In this document: piece after piece, positions 61,601-64,000 of the stretch
How positions within the stretch are numbered: position 1 is the stretch's first letter
Layout: every line of letters starts with the position of its first letter
Source: Gymnorhina tibicen
Lineage: Eukaryota > Chordata > Aves > Passeriformes > Artamidae
NCBI GenBank assembly: GCA_013399875.1
Contig: VXAZ01001725.1
Location: forward strand, 581,575-645,574
Direction of reading: 5' to 3'
DNA: 64,000 bases
Translations under genes and position numbers: made by a program
Notes under the pieces: generated by a model
Told to the model about the DNA's origin: nothing
Databases searched by the model: none
What the model saw: only the letters and a program-made list of their open reading frames with translations

Positions 61601-64000
61601 AATGAATTTAAAGAGGCAGCAAAATATTCTTCATTTTTCTGTGTTTTGGGGTTTTTTTTCATTCTCTAAGCTGTTGGCTTATTAACACTAGTAGAGGATA
61701 CTAAAATCTTCATTAATTGAACCAGTCTTCAGAAATGTTGAGGTGAATTCTGAACACAACCTTTACTAACATTCAGTGAGAGGTGTGATCCTAAGGTGCT
61801 CTTAAAAAAGATTTGCACTGCTTTATTCTCTCAGCCAGTCAGATGCTATTAGGTGTTACAAGAAGAGCCTCCTCCTAAAAAAGAAATGGGAAAGCTCGGA
61901 CAGACTTCATTAACAGACAAACAAACCTACTTGACCTATTTTCACAGTCTTCAGATAGAAACACAGTGAGCTCCTTGCCCGTATCTTTGCTCTCATCTCC
62001 ATAATTTTTATTGTCTTGGGATGACTCTGAAAACCATAGGAGCATGGAGTGAATCTTGTCCAGCTGGCCCCAACAGCTACGTTGGCTCAAAGAGACCCAG
62101 AAAGACACAGATGTCTTTAGCAAGTGTAAAAAGGCTTCACCCTTACAAAGAATTTAGTACATTTTTGCACCTATTAATTAGTTCAAGGAGAAAGTATTAG
62201 GCAGACTTGTGTAATTGTGCTGGTCCACTAATCTAAGGAATAGTATTTGTTTTGACTTGCGAGTAATATATGATACATTTTTTCATAATTATGAACTTCA
62301 TCATAAGGATAGGCAAAGAGATTTTAATCTCAAGTTGATAAATTTTGCAGGGCTGGGTAACAGGTGGAGCCATTTATCTCTGTACTAACTTGATCATGTT
62401 TACAAACCAATTGACAAATGCTTCAGAGGAGTTCCAGGCCCGCCTTGTTACTTATTTATTAACCACATGGATCCATGGGAATCCAAACTGGGTTTACAGC
62501 ATAACTTGGTTATTCAAAGCTGTGTACAATTCCCTCTTCCTCAAAATAGAGATTTATCCCTGCATGCCTATTAGTTACAATGAATATTGTCTCAATGGTC
62601 AGAAGTCTCAATTATCCAAACAAATCCCTTATGACATCGGGATAATTAAGCTCAGCTACTCTTGTGGATAGTTGAAATACCAACATTCCCATGTAATTTC
62701 TCATTAGGATTTAAGTGAGCTTAGATTATATCTTAGAAGTCTGTCTTTGATCATAGAGCTATAATGCAAACATAGCGATGACATTATTCCCACACAATTA
62801 GTCATTCTTCTTAAAGTGTATTTTAAATATTAAGGATGATATGTCTTCTTGTAAACTCTCCCCAGTTTACCCAGAGAGCTTAACTCCTGAATCAGTACAC
62901 CAGAAGACTGGGATGGTGACAATCTATTTTTAATAGGAAAAATGAGATGTCAGAATACAGTGTAATTTTCAGCAAACAGTAGCTACTGTCAGTGGAAGCA
63001 GGAGCCTCCAAACAAATCACACAATTATATTCCCGAAATTAAATGAGAAAATTAGTTTAGGATAATAGCACATCAAGCTTCATGTGTCTGGAAGATAAGG
63101 CATTACCTCGGCGAACACAAATAAATAGTACGATCCCACTGGGAAAAGGCCACCAAGTTGAAAAACAATTCTTGAGGAACTGTACTGTCACTGGGAGCTT
63201 CTGGGACAGTGCAACAGGCACAGGGGATGATGTTCAGGAGTGGAAGTTGCCCACTTTTCAAACATAGACAAAATATCTAATCTGCTCCAAACTGGCTCTC
63301 TGGGTGAGAGCACACCTTGACCTTGGGTGCCACAAACAGCACCAACAGAGAAAGCCAGAGCAGGACAACAGTGGGGTTTGTTCATGGAGTCCCAGATGAG
63401 AAAGGTATAGAGTGGGCAGTCAGGTGTAGGGCATGGGCACTGCTAAAACACACATGTACGTCTTTAGGCTCAGTTTATTGCAGTGCTAGCCACAGTTTGG
63501 TTATACAGGACGGGCAGAGCTGTGTGCTCAGGGCACAGATATCAGCTCAGGAGTCAGATGGGGAGCAGGTGGATGGTGGGACAAGAGGACGGAATGGGTA
63601 GGGAGGCTGGAGACAGGACCAAGGGCAGGTTAACAACATCAAAGGACATTATTTGGTGTATCAGTGAAGCAAGCCCACCAGAATGTCCCAGTTCATGAGC
63701 CTTCCCACAAGCTTTCCACCTGACTGTCGTCTCCCCACGTTTCTGAAGAACTTTTGTAGCTAGACTGGGACTGGCTTGTAAAAAACACTGCTACACCCCA
63801 CAACATTGGAACACTCCTGAAAGTGCTCTGATCACTGGTTGTTTTCAGCATGTTGTTGGTCACCTGACATCCATTAGCCAGTCACTGAGCTCCCTGCACA
63901 CACATAACAAACATTTAAAACTTCTTCATGGACCTGAGGTTTTGAACCAGACAGCCACAGAGAGACCTGGATTCCCAGGGCACTCGGGGAGTGTTGGTGT
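58605..64000. other. Non-coding DNA, no gene seen
   Basis: After the candidate exon there is a pyrimidine-rich stretch (58880-59080) and then unique-looking AT-rich DNA. No further exon with convincing splice signals in a consistent frame was found. The open frames at 62345-62671 and 63317-63601 lack recognisable domains. The sequence runs to the window edge without any repeat I can name. Confidence 0.6.

Noticed and set aside
1..64000. CRISPR arrays, prokaryotic operons, tRNA or rRNA genes
   Set aside because: No regularly spaced repeats, no ribosome-binding-site-linked genes, and no cloverleaf-like or rRNA-like sequence was noticed; the CR1 elements and base composition point to a vertebrate nuclear genome.

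Overview
The window looks like ordinary vertebrate nuclear DNA and most probably comes from a bird. It is AT-rich and low in CpG. It has no operon-like packing and no long conserved open reading frame, and its only clearly recognisable interspersed repeats are CR1 LINEs, the dominant retrotransposon family of birds (also common in turtles and crocodilians). SINE-type repeats were not seen. I cannot name the species or the locus.

Layout. Positions 1-9080 are unique-looking non-coding sequence with a 21-bp tandem duplication near the left edge. Around 9084-9590 is a compositionally distinct block that resembles a decayed LTR, with a cluster of related motifs. Positions 9600-25840 are non-coding and hold a CA microsatellite, a diverged duplicated segment (18.6 and 20.85 kb), several hairpins and two stretches that look constrained (13.8-14.0 and 15.2-15.5 kb). 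At 25848-26088 lies a CR1 3' end interrupted by a short foreign insert. Positions 26090-53430 are again mostly unique non-coding DNA. They hold a possible minus-strand polyadenylated 3' end at 34.4-34.7 kb, perfect palindromes at 37.8 and 38.7 kb, and CpG-retaining, homeodomain-site-rich stretches at 40.8, 41.4 and 49.5 kb. A 1.6-kb, 5'-truncated, internally deleted CR1 occupies about 53431-55029, with a dead reverse transcriptase.

The best hint of a protein-coding gene is at 57.7-58.6 kb on the plus strand. There is a possible 30-nt microexon (57738-57767) and a possible 109-nt coding exon (58496-58604) with good splice signals, lying beside a stretch that looks conserved. The two are phase-compatible. 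I do not recognise the encoded peptide, and both calls are unproven.

Overall this is a gene desert or the inside of a very long intron. No CRISPR array, tRNA, rRNA, prokaryotic-style system or intact mobile element was found. The listed candidates rest on sequence inspection alone; conservation alignments and RNA-seq would decide most of them.
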